A stretch of DNA of 64,000 bases from Pseudomonas sp. HOU2 (GTDB lineage: Bacteria > Pseudomonadota > Gammaproteobacteria > Pseudomonadales > Pseudomonadaceae). This document shows, one piece after another, positions 34,660 to 46,595 of the stretch. Position numbers and translations under genes: made by a program. Within the stretch, counting starts at the first letter, position 1; every line of letters starts with the position of its first letter. Below the pieces are notes generated by a model. It searched no databases. It saw nothing but the letters and a program-made list of their open reading frames with translations, and had not been told where the DNA came from. The stretch lies in the NCBI RefSeq assembly GCF_040729435.1, contig NZ_CP160398.1:3224001-3288000 (forward strand). The letters run 5' to 3'.

Positions 34660-36539
<1,880 letters not shown>

Positions 36540-36542
36540 GTC

Positions 36543-37985
36543 ATGCTGATCCCCGTGATTCTGTCCGGCGGTGCCGGTACTCGTCTGTGGCCGGTGTCCC
36601 GCGAGGGCCATCCCAAACCGTTCATGACCTTGCCCGACGGCCAGTCGCTTCTGGGCAAGACCTACCAGCGGGCGGCGGCATTGCTTGAAGGCTGGGGTGA
36701 CATTGTCACGGTGACCAACCGCGAATATTACTTCCAGAGCAAGGATCACTATTGCGCCGCCCATGTGTCGAGGCATCGCGGGCACTTCCTGCTGGAGCCG
36801 ACCGGGCGCAACACCGCCCCGGCGATTGCCGCCGCCGCCCTGTCGCTGCAGGCGCTGCACGGTGACGACGCGATCATGGTGGTGATGCCCGCCGACCATT
36901 TGATCGTTAATCAGCAAGCCCTCAAGAGCGCCGTCGAACACGCGGTCAACCTGGCGAAGGACGGTTATCTGGTGACCTTCGGCGTGCTGCCGACCGCCCC
37001 GGAAACCGGCTTCGGCTACATCGAGACCGGCGCACCGCTGGACGCCAAAGGCGCAGCAAAAGTGCAGCGTTTCGTGGAAAAACCCGACCTGCAAACCGCC
37101 TCCCATTACCTGGAAAGCGGCAACTTCCTGTGGAACTCGGGCATGTTCTGCTTCACCACCGCGACCCTGATCAACGAACTGCAATTGCACGCGCCAGAGT
37201 TGCTGGAACAGACCCGCGCCTGCATGGACGCCAGTGCCGCGGTGGAAACCGTCGGCTGCCTGCAACAGGAACTGTCGCCGACACTGTTCGCTGAGATCAC
37301 CGATATCTCCATCGATTACGCGTTGATGGAACGTTCAGAAAAAGTCGTGGTGGTGCCCGCTGGTTTCGACTGGAGCGACATCGGTTCGTGGGGCGCGGTG
37401 GCGGCGCTGGTGCCGGCCGATGCCGACAACAATCGCGCCAGCGGCGAAGCAGTCTTCATCGACAGCCACAACAACTTTGTGCAGAGCGAAGGCCGGCTGG
37501 TGGCAACGGTGGGTGTAGATGACCTGATCATCGTCGACACCGCCGACGCGGTGCTGGTGGCCCATGCTGATCGCGCCCAGGATGTGCGACGCGTCGCCAA
37601 ACATCTCAAGGACAAATCCCACGAAGCCTATCGCCTGCATCGCACGGTCAGCCGTCCATGGGGCACCTACACCGTGCTCGAGGAAGGCCCGCGCTTCAAG
37701 ATCAAGCGCATCGTGGTCAAGCCCGGCGGCAAGCTGTCACTGCAAATGCACCATCACCGCAACGAACACTGGGTGGTGGTCGAGGGCATGGCCAAAGTCA
37801 CCAACAACGGCAGCGGCACGCATCTGGTGGCCAAAAACGAATCGACATTCATTGCCGCCGGACACCGGCATCGCCTGGAAAACCCCGGGGTGATCGACCT
37901 GGTAATCATCGAGGTGCAAAGCGGCGAATACCTCGGTGAAGACGACATCGTGCGCTTCGAAGACCAATACGGCAGGACGGTTTGA
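36543..37985 (+). CDS. wbpW: Mannose-1-phosphate guanylyltransferase / phosphomannose isomerase (WbpW)
   Basis: Bifunctional 480-residue enzyme of the AlgA/WbpW family. It supplies GDP-mannose to Gmd. The N-terminal nucleotidyltransferase shows LSGGAGTRLWPVSRE (7-21) and FVEKPD; the C-terminal cupin isomerase shows RPWGTYTVLEEGPRFK and the metal-site run QMHHHRNEHW. Operon position after gmd makes WbpW a better name than AlgA. 3 bp separate it from gmd, and its stop overlaps the wzm start. Confidence 0.92.
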   Translation: MLIPVILSGGAGTRLWPVSREGHPKPFMTLPDGQSLLGKTYQRAAALLEGWGDIVTVTNREYYFQSKDHYCAAHVSRHRGHFLLEPTGRNTAPAIAAAALSLQALHGDDAIMVVMPADHLIVNQQALKSAVEHAVNLAKDGYLVTFGVLPTAPETGFGYIETGAPLDAKGAAKVQRFVEKPDLQTASHYLESGNFLWNSGMFCFTTATLINELQLHAPELLEQTRACMDASAAVETVGCLQQELSPTLFAEITDISIDYALMERSEKVVVVPAGFDWSDIGSWGAVAALVPADADNNRASGEAVFIDSHNNFVQSEGRLVATVGVDDLIIVDTADAVLVAHADRAQDVRRVAKHLKDKSHEAYRLHRTVSRPWGTYTVLEEGPRFKIKRIVVKPGGKLSLQMHHHRNEHWVVVEGMAKVTNNGSGTHLVAKNESTFIAAGHRHRLENPGVIDLVIIEVQSGEYLGEDDIVRFEDQYGRTV

Positions 37986-38782
37986 TGCTGCTTTCCCTGT
38001 ACCGCTCGCTGCGCAGCTACCGCGGATTCATCCTCGGCAGCGTCAAGCGGGAGTTTCAGGCGCGTTATCGCAATTCGCTGTTCGGCGCGCTGTGGACCGT
38101 GCTCAACCCGTTGTCGATGATCGTCGTGTACACGGTGATCTTTTCCCAGATCATGCGCGCGCGCCTGCCGGGGGTCGAAGACGGCCTGGCTTACAGCGTG
38201 TACCTGTGCGCCGGTCTGCTGACCTGGGGACTGTTCGCGGAAATCACTTCGCGCAGCCAGAGCATGTTTCTGGAAAACGCCAATCTGCTGAAGAAAATCA
38301 GCTTCCCGCGCATCTGCCTGCCGGTGATTGCGCTGCTCAACGCCGGGATCAACTTCGCGATCATTCTCGCGCTGTTCTTCGGTTTTCTGCTGATCAGTGG
38401 ACGCCTGCCCGGCATGGCCCTGCTGGCGCTGATTCCGCTGTTGCTGGTGCAGGTGATCTTCGCCGCCGGGCTGGGGATGATCCTCGGCATTCTCAACGTG
38501 TTCTTCCGCGATGTCGGGCAGATGTTCGGCATCTGCCTGCAGTTCTGGTTCTGGCTGACACCGATCGTTTACCCGCTCTCGATCCTGCCGCCGGGCATCC
38601 AGCACCTGATCAGCCTCAACCCGATGACGGCACTGATGACCAGTTACCAGAACGTGTTCCTCTACAACCAGTGGCCGGACTGGTCGTCACTGCTGCCGTT
38701 GCTGATCCTCGGCCTGCTGTTCTGCGCCATGGCCCTGCGCCTGTTCCGGCAACGTGTCGGCGAAATGGTGGATGAACTCTGA
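37985..38782 (+). CDS. wzm: O-antigen/A-band ABC export permease Wzm
   Basis: ABC-2 type permease of 265 residues with six hydrophobic segments. The amphipathic N-terminus VKREFQARYRNSLFGALWTVLNPL is the family signature. It exports the completed polysaccharide across the inner membrane with Wzt. The ATG at 37985 overlaps the wbpW stop; an in-frame TTG one codon before is less likely. Confidence 0.92.
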   Translation: MLLSLYRSLRSYRGFILGSVKREFQARYRNSLFGALWTVLNPLSMIVVYTVIFSQIMRARLPGVEDGLAYSVYLCAGLLTWGLFAEITSRSQSMFLENANLLKKISFPRICLPVIALLNAGINFAIILALFFGFLLISGRLPGMALLALIPLLLVQVIFAAGLGMILGILNVFFRDVGQMFGICLQFWFWLTPIVYPLSILPPGIQHLISLNPMTALMTSYQNVFLYNQWPDWSSLLPLLILGLLFCAMALRLFRQRVGEMVDEL

Positions 38783-40047
38783 TGGGACATATACGCGTCA
38801 GCGGCCTGGGCAAGGCCTACAAGCAATACCCCAATCGCTGGAGCCGGTTGTTCGAGTGGCTGGTGCCGTTTTCCGGCACCCGACACCACTTGCACTGGGT
38901 TCTGCAGGACATCGATTTCGAGATTCAACCCGGTGAAGCGGTCGGCATCGTCGGGGTCAACGGCGCGGGCAAAAGTACGCTGCTGAAGATGATCACCGGC
39001 ACCACGCAACCGAGTTGCGGGCAGATTCAACTGCAAGGCCGCGTCGCCGCCCTGCTGGAACTGGGCATGGGGTTTCACCCGGACTTCACCGGCCGCCAGA
39101 ACGCGTTCATGGCCGGCCAGTTGTTGGGCATGCAGGTCGAAGAGATCGAAGCGCTGATGCCGCAAATCGAGAGTTTTGCCGAAATCGGCGAAGCCATCGA
39201 TCACCCGGTGCGCACCTACTCCAGTGGCATGCAAATGCGCCTGGCCTTCAGCGTTGCCACCGCCCGACGTCCAGACATCCTGATCGTCGATGAAGCACTG
39301 TCGGTGGGCGACGCCTACTTCCAGCACAAAAGCTTCGAGCGCATCCGCAACTTCCGCAAGGCCGGTACCACGTTGCTGATCGTGTCCCACGACCGCTCGG
39401 CGATTCAGTCGATCTGCGACACCGCGATCCTCCTGGAGAACGGCCGCCTGGCCATGCGCGGCAAACCCGAAGAGGTCATGGACTACTACAACGCCATGCT
39501 TGCCCAGCGCGAAGGCCAGATCGTGCGCCAGGAAATGCTCGCCAACGGCCAGGTGCAGACCATTTCCGGGACGGGTGAGGCGGGGATTGTCAGTGTGCGT
39601 CTGCTCGACGCTCAAGGGCGCAGTCTGGAAGTGGCGGAAGTCGGCCAGCCGGTGGTGCTGGAAGTTCAGACCGCAGTGCGCGAGGACATCGAACGGCTGG
39701 TGCTGGGCTTTCTGATCAAGGACCGCCTCGGCCAGGCGATCTACGGCATCAATACCCATCGCCAGGACCAGGCAATCAGCGACCTGAGCGCCGGTGAGCA
39801 GGTGACGTTCCGCTTCGCCTTCGACATGCGCCTGGGCAAGGGCAGCTATTCGGTGGCGCTGAGCCTGTCGCGCCTGGATTCGCATCTGGATCGCAACTTC
39901 GAATGGCGCGATTACGGTCTGGTCTTCCACGTCATCAACAATCGTCAGGAAGACTTCGTCGGCTGCTCGTGGCTGCAAGCCCGGACCGAGATCAGCCGCT
40001 CCAGTGAAAACACCGAGCAACTACCTGACAGGGAAATCTCGCAATGA
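38782..40047 (+). CDS. wzt: A-band ABC exporter ATPase Wzt with carbohydrate-binding domain
   Basis: A 421-residue ATPase. Walker [12 protein letters not shown], the Q/H-region LELGMGFHPDFTGRQN typical of Wzt, signature YSSGMQMRLAFSVA and Walker B DILIVDEALSVGD lie in the first 240 residues. The last 160 residues form a beta-rich domain (VVLEVQTAVREDIERLVLGF...WRDYGLVFHV) like Wzt C-terminal domains that recognise the end of their own polysaccharide. That implies chain length control by a terminal modification, in line with the methyltransferases across the promoter. Confidence 0.92.
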   Translation: MGHIRVSGLGKAYKQYPNRWSRLFEWLVPFSGTRHHLHWVLQDIDFEIQPGEAVGIVGVNGAGKSTLLKMITGTTQPSCGQIQLQGRVAALLELGMGFHPDFTGRQNAFMAGQLLGMQVEEIEALMPQIESFAEIGEAIDHPVRTYSSGMQMRLAFSVATARRPDILIVDEALSVGDAYFQHKSFERIRNFRKAGTTLLIVSHDRSAIQSICDTAILLENGRLAMRGKPEEVMDYYNAMLAQREGQIVRQEMLANGQVQTISGTGEAGIVSVRLLDAQGRSLEVAEVGQPVVLEVQTAVREDIERLVLGFLIKDRLGQAIYGINTHRQDQAISDLSAGEQVTFRFAFDMRLGKGSYSVALSLSRLDSHLDRNFEWRDYGLVFHVINNRQEDFVGCSWLQARTEISRSSENTEQLPDREISQ

Positions 40048-41420
40048 CACGACTGTTGGTGGAGTGCACCTACGTTTTCGAACACCCGTCCGCCAACTCG
40101 GGCATTCAACGGGTAGTGCGCAACGTCATTCAACAGTTGCCCGACGCCGACCGCGAGCGTGAATGTATCCCGGTGGTGATGCTCGACGGCGCTCTGTATC
40201 AGGTTAAAAGCCTGGCGCCGATCAAAACCCCGAAAATCAATCTGACCAGCCTGCGGGTGAAGCTCGAACAATGGGCCAACGGCTTCTGGCTGCGCCATCG
40301 CGCTCTGGAACGACGCTGGCCTTTCAGCCGGTCACATTTCACCCGGCGAGTGTTGTACGTACTCTGCCGACTCACCGCGTTCGCCTGTTTCAGCCTGCCG
40401 ATGCGCGTGCTCGGGCGCCTGCTCAAGGGCAAGCCGGTGCCCGAGCGCTGCGTGCCATTGCAACATCAGGCCGGCGATCAACTGGTATTGCTCGACTCGT
40501 CCTGGCACGCCAACTTTTTCCCCTTGGCCGAACAACTCAAACGCGACGGCGTCGGTATCGTTTCGGTGATCTACGACCTGATCCCGCTGACCCATCCACA
40601 GTTTTGCGACGCGGGTCTGGTCAAGGTGTTCAACGACTGGTTCGACTGGATCGCGCGCACGGCTGATGGCTATGTCGCGATCTCGACCACCATCCGCGAT
40701 CAGGTGCGCCAGGAGATGCTGCGCCGGATCGGCACGCAACAGGTGCAGCAGCGCTGGTTCGATTATTTCCACCTCGGTTCCGAACTGGACCTGACCGACG
40801 CCGCAGCGGAGGTCGATCGCAACCTGCTGAACCTGTTCAAGACCCCTGAACCGGTATTCCTGATGGTCAGCACCATCGAGCCGCGCAAGAATCACGCCTA
40901 CCTGCTCGATGCCTTCGAACAGGCCTGGGCTGCCGGCTCCAGGGCGCGCTTGTGCATTGCCGGGAAAATCGGCTGGAAGTGCGAGGCGCTGATCGAGCGA
41001 ATCCGCCAGCATCCACAACTGAACCGTCGCCTGTTCATGTTCAACTCGCTCTCGGACAAAAGCCTTGAGCACGCCTATTCCCACGCCACGGCGCTGGTGT
41101 TCCCGTCGCATGTCGAAGGGTTCGGCCTGCCCCTGGTGGAAGCCATGCAGCGCGGGCTGCCGGCGATGGCCAGCGACATCCCGGTGTTTCGCGAAATCGG
41201 CGGCGATTACATGGCGTATTTCGATCTGCACAACCCGCAGAGCCTTACCGACCTGGTGCTCGGGATGGAGCGCTCGGGGCAGTTTCCGGCGCCCATGAGC
41301 CTGGATCAATGGCGCTGGCTGAGCTGGCGCGAAGCGAGCGCGCAACTGGTGCAGCGCATCGAGCGCAACCTGAACCATCCACTGCCCGCGTCCGAAGGCC
41401 AGCATGCGCATTGCTCTTAA
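40044..41420 (+). CDS. wbpX: A-band glycosyltransferase WbpX
   Basis: A 458-residue GT4-family glycosyltransferase. Donor-site elements are VSTIEPRKNHAYLLDAFE and ALVFPSHVEGFGLPLVEAM (E-x7-E region). The position directly after wzt and the length agree with P. aeruginosa WbpX, one of three D-rhamnosyltransferases. Its start overlaps the wzt stop by 4 bp and its end overlaps wbpY by 17 bp. Confidence 0.85.
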   Translation: MTRLLVECTYVFEHPSANSGIQRVVRNVIQQLPDADRERECIPVVMLDGALYQVKSLAPIKTPKINLTSLRVKLEQWANGFWLRHRALERRWPFSRSHFTRRVLYVLCRLTAFACFSLPMRVLGRLLKGKPVPERCVPLQHQAGDQLVLLDSSWHANFFPLAEQLKRDGVGIVSVIYDLIPLTHPQFCDAGLVKVFNDWFDWIARTADGYVAISTTIRDQVRQEMLRRIGTQQVQQRWFDYFHLGSELDLTDAAAEVDRNLLNLFKTPEPVFLMVSTIEPRKNHAYLLDAFEQAWAAGSRARLCIAGKIGWKCEALIERIRQHPQLNRRLFMFNSLSDKSLEHAYSHATALVFPSHVEGFGLPLVEAMQRGLPAMASDIPVFREIGGDYMAYFDLHNPQSLTDLVLGMERSGQFPAPMSLDQWRWLSWREASAQLVQRIERNLNHPLPASEGQHAHCS

Positions 41421-42534
41421 CGCGCGGATTCTTCAGGCGCCACGCACCGGCATCGGCCATTACGTCGCCGAACTGGTCCGCGCCTTGCGCGACACAACCG
41501 ATGTCGAGGTGGCGTTGTTCCACGGCTGGGGCTGGAGCTCGGCCTTGCCGGAAGCGGCCATGCCCGGCTACTCGCGCCTGACGCCACTGTTGCGGCAGAT
41601 CCCCGGGGCCTATCAGGCACGGCGCTGGCTGGAGCAGAAACGTTTCGATCAGGGCCGTGCGCAAGGCATCGATCTGTATCACGAGCCAAGCCTGTGGCCG
41701 CTGGCCTTCGACGGCCCGACCGTGATCACTCTGCACGACCTGACCCACCTGCACTTTCCTGACAGCCAACCGGCGGCGCGTCTCAAGGAAATCGAACGGC
41801 GCCTGGCGGCTGGCGTGCAACAGGCGCAACGGATCATCACCGACTCGCAGGCGATAGCCGACGAGGCGCAGGCTTGTTTTGGTCTGCCGGCCGAGCGTTT
41901 CGTGGTGGCGCCACTGGGGGTAGCCGAGCGTTTTCATCCACGGGAGTCGCACGCCATCGAGGCAGTGCTCAAGGCGCATGCCGTCGCCGCGCGCGAATAC
42001 TTCCTGTGTGTCGGTACCCTGGAGCCGCGCAAGAATCTGAGCCTGGCGCTGCGTGCCCACGCCCTGCTACCGGACGCCGTGCGCCAGCGTTTTCCGTTGC
42101 TGATCGTCGGCATGGCCGGTTGGCAACAGGCCCAGTTCAGCGATGAACTGCGCCAGGCCCTGGCCTCAGGGCACGTTTGCCTGCTCGGCTATCTGCCGGA
42201 TGAACAGGTCGCACAACTGCTGGCCGGCGCCCGTGCGCTGGTGTTTCCGTCGCTGTATGAAGGCTTCGGGTTACCGGTACTGGAAGCCATGGCCAGTGGC
42301 ACCCCGGTGATCCTCACCCGTTCTTCAGCCATGCCGGAAGTCGCCGGCCCGGCAGGCAACTACATTGAATCAGACGATGCACACGGCTTGCGCGATGCGC
42401 TGAACCGCCTGATCGACGATCAAGCGCATTGGCAGGCCTGCCGAGAAGCCGGATTGCACCGGACGCGGCTATTTTCCTGGGAACGTTGCGCACAGGCCAC
42501 CGCCAGTGCCTACCGCCAGGCCATGGGAGGCTGA
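41404..42534 (+). CDS. wbpY: A-band glycosyltransferase WbpY
   Basis: A 376-residue GT4 enzyme: N-terminal MRIALNARILQAPRTGIGHYVAEL, then VGTLEPRKNLSLALRAH and ALVFPSLYEGFGLPVLEAMASGTPV. The order in the locus identifies it as WbpY, expected to extend the alpha-D-rhamnan. The 17-bp overlap with wbpX and the immediate junction to wbpZ show tight translational coupling. Confidence 0.85.
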   Translation: MRIALNARILQAPRTGIGHYVAELVRALRDTTDVEVALFHGWGWSSALPEAAMPGYSRLTPLLRQIPGAYQARRWLEQKRFDQGRAQGIDLYHEPSLWPLAFDGPTVITLHDLTHLHFPDSQPAARLKEIERRLAAGVQQAQRIITDSQAIADEAQACFGLPAERFVVAPLGVAERFHPRESHAIEAVLKAHAVAAREYFLCVGTLEPRKNLSLALRAHALLPDAVRQRFPLLIVGMAGWQQAQFSDELRQALASGHVCLLGYLPDEQVAQLLAGARALVFPSLYEGFGLPVLEAMASGTPVILTRSSAMPEVAGPAGNYIESDDAHGLRDALNRLIDDQAHWQACREAGLHRTRLFSWERCAQATASAYRQAMGG

Positions 42535-43665
42535 ATGCGAGTTCTTCATTTTTTCAAGACGTACCTGCCAGATTCGGTCGGCGGCATCGAACAAGTGATC
42601 TTCCAGCTCTGCGAAAGCGGCGCGCATCACGGCATCGACGGCCAGGTGCTGACCCTCAGCGCTGACCCGTCCCCGCCGGTGGTGCAACTGGGTCAACACG
42701 AAGTGCATCGCGCCAGACTCGACATCCAGTTCGCCTCCACCGGTTTTTCCTGGAGCGTGTTCAAACAGTTTCGCGAACTGGCCGCCGAAGCCGATGTGGT
42801 CAACTACCACTTCCCGTGGCCGTTCATGGACTTGGTGCATTTCGCCAGCGGCATGAACAAACCGAGCGTGGTGACCTATCACTCGGACATCATTCGCCAG
42901 AAGCATCTGCTCAAACTCTACCGGCCGCTGATGAACCGCTTCCTCTCCAGCGCCGACCGGATTGTCGCGGCCTCACCGAACTATCTGCACACCAGCGATG
43001 TGTTGCAGCAGTTCCAGGACAAGACCCGGGTGATTCCGTACGGTTTGAACAAGGCCGGTTATCCACAGGCCGACCGCGAGCGGATGAATCGCTGGCGCCA
43101 GCAGCTTGGGGATAAGTTCTTCCTGTTCGTCGGGGTCATGCGTTATTACAAGGGCCTGCATATCCTGCTCGACGCGTTGAAGGATGTGGATTATCCGGTG
43201 GTGATCGTCGGCGCCGGGCCGCTCGAGCTGGAGTTGCACGCCCAGGCTGCCGCGCTGGGTTTGCGCAATATCCACTTCCTCGGGCGCCTGGGCGATGAAG
43301 ACAAGGTCGCCCTGCTGCAACTGAGCTACGCCATCGTGTTCCCGTCGCACCTGCGTTCCGAAGCGTTCGGCATTTCGCTGCTCGAAGGCGCGATGTACGG
43401 AAAACCGATGATCTCCAGCGAAATCGGCACCGGCACCAGTTACATCAATATCCACAACGAAACCGGGCTGTTGGTGCCGCCGAGCAATCCACAGGCGTTT
43501 CGCGAGGCGATGCGCGCCCTGTGGGACAACCCGGAACGTGCGGCAGCCATGGGCGTCAAGGCCGAGGCGCGTTACCGGCAGCTGTTCACCGCCGACGAAA
43601 TGGGCCGCAAGTGGACCGAGTTGTACCAGGAACTGCTCGAAGAAAAGGCCCTGTCCTACGCCTGA
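42535..43665 (+). CDS. wbpZ: A-band glycosyltransferase WbpZ
   Basis: A 376-residue GT4 enzyme starting MRVLHFFKTYLPDSVGGIEQ. Catalytic-half elements FVGVMRYYKGLHILLDAL and SEAFGISLLEGAMYGKP are clear. In P. aeruginosa, WbpZ adds the first D-rhamnose to the lipid-linked primer. It ends the operon and is followed after 17 bp by a perfect REP hairpin that can stop transcription. Confidence 0.87.
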   Translation: MRVLHFFKTYLPDSVGGIEQVIFQLCESGAHHGIDGQVLTLSADPSPPVVQLGQHEVHRARLDIQFASTGFSWSVFKQFRELAAEADVVNYHFPWPFMDLVHFASGMNKPSVVTYHSDIIRQKHLLKLYRPLMNRFLSSADRIVAASPNYLHTSDVLQQFQDKTRVIPYGLNKAGYPQADRERMNRWRQQLGDKFFLFVGVMRYYKGLHILLDALKDVDYPVVIVGAGPLELELHAQAAALGLRNIHFLGRLGDEDKVALLQLSYAIVFPSHLRSEAFGISLLEGAMYGKPMISSEIGTGTSYINIHNETGLLVPPSNPQAFREAMRALWDNPERAAAMGVKAEARYRQLFTADEMGRKWTELYQELLEEKALSYA

Positions 43666-43682
43666 CCCGCCACAACACCGAT

Positions 43683-43771
43683 CCCCTGTAGGAGCTGCCG
43701 CAGGCTGCGATCTTTTGATCCTGGGTTTTTTAAAATCAAAAGATCGCAGCCTGCGGCAGCTCCTACAGGGG
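43683..43771. repeat. Perfect REP pair, 37-bp arms
   Basis: Arms 43683-43719 and 43735-43771 are exact reverse complements over 37 bp with a 15-nt loop. Each begins CCCCTGTAGGAGCTGCCGCA and ends CGATCTTTTGAT. Located between convergent wbpZ and the oxidoreductase gene, it probably also works as a bidirectional terminator. Arms without any mismatch suggest recent formation or active correction. Confidence 0.93.
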
Positions 43772-43775
43772 GGCA

Positions 43776-45806
43776 TTACAGATCCAGCACCAACGGCCGC
43801 TCACTCTGCGCCGGCACCGCGCAGCAAATCAGCACCTGCCCCGCTTCCGGCATGTCTGCCGGTGGCTGTGGATAATTCACCGCGCCACTGATCAACCGCG
43901 TCTTGCAGGTGCCGCACGAACCTCCACGGCAACTGAACTCGGGGCGCAGGCCACGGCTTTCTGCGAGCTCCAGCAGACTGCCGCCGTCCGGCTGCCAGCG
44001 CGCTTCCTTGGCAGAGCGTTCGAACATCACCGGCACTGACGTGATGGCTGCGGGTGGTTGCTCGATGACCAGCGCATCCAGGTCGGGCTGGCGCTTGAGC
44101 GTCGACGGGCCGAAGGTTTCGGCATGGATCCGCGCGTCGCGAATGTCCAGCTCACGCAGGCTGTCGTAGATACTTTGGGTAAAGGCGCCGGGACCACAGA
44201 CAGCAAAATCGATCTGGTCGTAGTCCTCGACCTCCAGCAGATCGCGCAGCAATGCGCTATCAATGCGCCCATGGCGGTCGAAATCCTCGCCCTCGTGCAC
44301 ATCGGCTTCCGGCTGGCTGAGCAGGCGAATCACCCGTACCGAATCGCCAGCAGTTTCCAGCAAGCGATCCAGCTCTTGGCGAAACGGCTGATCGGCCAGG
44401 CTGCGTGAACTCTGCAGCAACCACGTCGGCCGAATCCGCCGGGTGCGCAGGCCTTGGTACACCACCTCGCGCAGCATCGACAGCAACGGTGTAATGCCAA
44501 CCCCCGCCGCCAGCAGCACCAGCGGCCGCTGTTCCAGCGGTGCCACGGTGAAGTGCCCCTGTGGCGCCCGCGCCTCGAGGATATCGCCGACCCGGATCTG
44601 CTGGTGCAAATGGCCTGAGATCAAGCCCTCGCGTTTCACACTGATGCGCAGGAAATCATCCGATGGCGCACTCGACAGGCTGTAAGTACGGATATGCGTT
44701 TCACCGTTCAGGGTGAAGCGCAGCGGCAGGTGCTGCCCGGCCTGAAACACCGGCATCCCCGCGCCGTCGTCCGGTTGCAGATAGATCGAGCGGATGTGCT
44801 GGCTCTCCCTTTCGATGCGGGTCACCCGCAGCGGCCGCCAGCGGTCACCCAATGCCTTGGCCTGCAAGCGTGCATCGGCCTGAGCCCAGGTGCCGGTCAA
44901 CAGGCTGGTGGGCGACATGCCGTCGAAGCGCCAGCGCAAAGCCAACGCCGCCGGGCGCCGCACCAGCCTCTCTACCTCGAATGTCCACAGGCGCTCGGCG
45001 CCCTGGAACGCTTCGATCTGCGGCCCTTCAAGGATGATCTCGGTCCGCCCGCTCAGTTGCAGCACATCGCCTGTGGAAAAGTCGATGAACAGCAGGCCCG
45101 CCTTGGGATTGAGCAGCAGATTGCCGAGCGTATTGAAATGCAGGTTGCCGGCAAAATCCGGGATGGTCAGACGATTACCTTCAACCCGGACAAACCCGGC
45201 CTGCCCGCCACGATGGGAAACATCCACCGCACGCTGTCCGTCCGCATCGACGTAACTGGCGACAAAGAAAGTGTCGGCGCTCTCGATCATGACTCTGGCC
45301 GCATCATCAAGACCGTCGCCGTGCTGCGTTGGCCGCGTCTGCGGATCGCTCAGCGGCACGCGCTGGAACTGACGCAGTTGAATGTATTGCGGACAGTTGC
45401 CGAAAGCCTGATCCACGCTCACCTCGAAACCCTGCACGGTCAGATTGTCGACATGACCGTTGAGGCGATTGCGGCGGCGGGTATGCAACTCAATGCCGAG
45501 CAACCCGATCGGCTCGCCATTGCGCAATTGCGCCGGATCATCAGCAGCGGGTTGGCTGGCGAAGTGCAGGTGCTCGGGATCAGGCGAATGAGCAAACCCC
45601 GGCGCGCCTTCGAGCACGCTGGCCCATGGACGCCCGTCAGCATCGACCGCGCCGTACAGCATGAACGGTAATTGCTCATAAAATGCGCGGTGCTGGTCCG
45701 GCATCCAGTCGCGAATCACTTTTCGGCCGAAGGCCTCCATGCGCTCGGCAACGCCGACATGGGCCTGCAGTTGTTGCTCTCCAGCGTGCCACGGTGAACG
45801 TTCCAT
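43776..45806 (-). CDS. Three-domain oxidoreductase: PNPOx-like + FNR-like + 2Fe-2S ferredoxin
   Basis: A 676-residue fusion. Residues about 30-310 resemble two pyridoxamine-phosphate-oxidase-type flavin-binding halves (FFVASYVDADGQRAVDVSHRG). About 325-570 form a ferredoxin-reductase unit with FAD motif RTYSLSSAP and nucleotide segment GVGITPLLSMLR. About 590-676 form a plant-type ferredoxin with CRGGSCGTC and a final Cys at ICC (near 661). It should pass electrons between NAD(P)H, flavin and the cluster; the terminal acceptor is unknown. ATG 45806 is chosen over an adjacent GTG. Confidence 0.83.
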   Translation of the reverse strand: MERSPWHAGEQQLQAHVGVAERMEAFGRKVIRDWMPDQHRAFYEQLPFMLYGAVDADGRPWASVLEGAPGFAHSPDPEHLHFASQPAADDPAQLRNGEPIGLLGIELHTRRRNRLNGHVDNLTVQGFEVSVDQAFGNCPQYIQLRQFQRVPLSDPQTRPTQHGDGLDDAARVMIESADTFFVASYVDADGQRAVDVSHRGGQAGFVRVEGNRLTIPDFAGNLHFNTLGNLLLNPKAGLLFIDFSTGDVLQLSGRTEIILEGPQIEAFQGAERLWTFEVERLVRRPAALALRWRFDGMSPTSLLTGTWAQADARLQAKALGDRWRPLRVTRIERESQHIRSIYLQPDDGAGMPVFQAGQHLPLRFTLNGETHIRTYSLSSAPSDDFLRISVKREGLISGHLHQQIRVGDILEARAPQGHFTVAPLEQRPLVLLAAGVGITPLLSMLREVVYQGLRTRRIRPTWLLQSSRSLADQPFRQELDRLLETAGDSVRVIRLLSQPEADVHEGEDFDRHGRIDSALLRDLLEVEDYDQIDFAVCGPGAFTQSIYDSLRELDIRDARIHAETFGPSTLKRQPDLDALVIEQPPAAITSVPVMFERSAKEARWQPDGGSLLELAESRGLRPEFSCRGGSCGTCKTRLISGAVNYPQPPADMPEAGQVLICCAVPAQSERPLVLDL

Positions 45807-45866
45807 CACGCATCTCCCCGCGCCGCCGGCGCATTGTGGATAACTCGATCGGATCGGGCCGAACCT

Positions 45867-46493
45867 TCAGGCCGTCTTCTGCAGACCGGCGACCGTGCGC
45901 GGCATGCCGACAAAACCGGGCAAGGCTTCGACACGCGCCAGCCAGGCACGCACGTTGGCGTAGTCGTCCAGCGACACATTGCCTTCCGGCGCATGGGCGA
46001 TGTAGCTGTAGGCGGACACGTCAGCGATGGTGGGTTCGCTGCCGGCCAGGTACGGGGTTTTGCCCAGCTCCACCTCCATCACCTTGAGCAGGTTGTGCGC
46101 ACGGGTAATCGCTTCTTCAGCATTCAACTGTGCGCCAAACACCGTCACCAATCGTGCAGCAGCAGGTCCGAAAGCAATCGGCCCGGCAGCGGCCGATAAC
46201 CAGCGCTGCACCCGTGCCGCACCGACCGGATCGGTTGGCAGCCAACGGCCGTGGCCGTACTTCTGCGCCAGATACACCAGAATCGCGTTGGAGTCGGCCA
46301 GCACCACACCGTCATCGTCGATCGCCGGCACCTGACCGAAACTGTTGATCGCCAGATATGCCGGCTGCTTGTGCTCACCCTTGGCCAGATCGACCAGGAT
46401 CAGCTCGGTCGGCAGTTGCAGCAGGGATAACATCAGCTCCACGCGATGGGCGTGGCCGGAACGCGGGAAGTTGTAGAGTTTGATCGCTTGCAT
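45867..46493 (-). CDS. Glutathione S-transferase family protein
   Basis: A 208-residue GST with N-terminal thioredoxin-like domain ([19 protein letters not shown], then [24 protein letters not shown], the glutathione-binding VPAI/DS segments) and an all-helical C-terminal domain with the [17 protein letters not shown] box. GGAG eight bases ahead selects ATG 46493. Same orientation as the LysR gene upstream and the oxidoreductase downstream, so a small detoxification unit is likely. Confidence 0.9.
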   Translation of the reverse strand: MQAIKLYNFPRSGHAHRVELMLSLLQLPTELILVDLAKGEHKQPAYLAINSFGQVPAIDDDGVVLADSNAILVYLAQKYGHGRWLPTDPVGAARVQRWLSAAAGPIAFGPAAARLVTVFGAQLNAEEAITRAHNLLKVMEVELGKTPYLAGSEPTIADVSAYSYIAHAPEGNVSLDDYANVRAWLARVEALPGFVGMPRTVAGLQKTA

Positions 46494-46595
46494 GGTCGAC
46501 TCCGCTGGAGAGGGCGCCGTTCGGGATGGCAGCGCCGATGGAGGCCATCTTCCCCTCATCCTTAGAGCAACAGAATCACCAGCAATCGCAATCGA

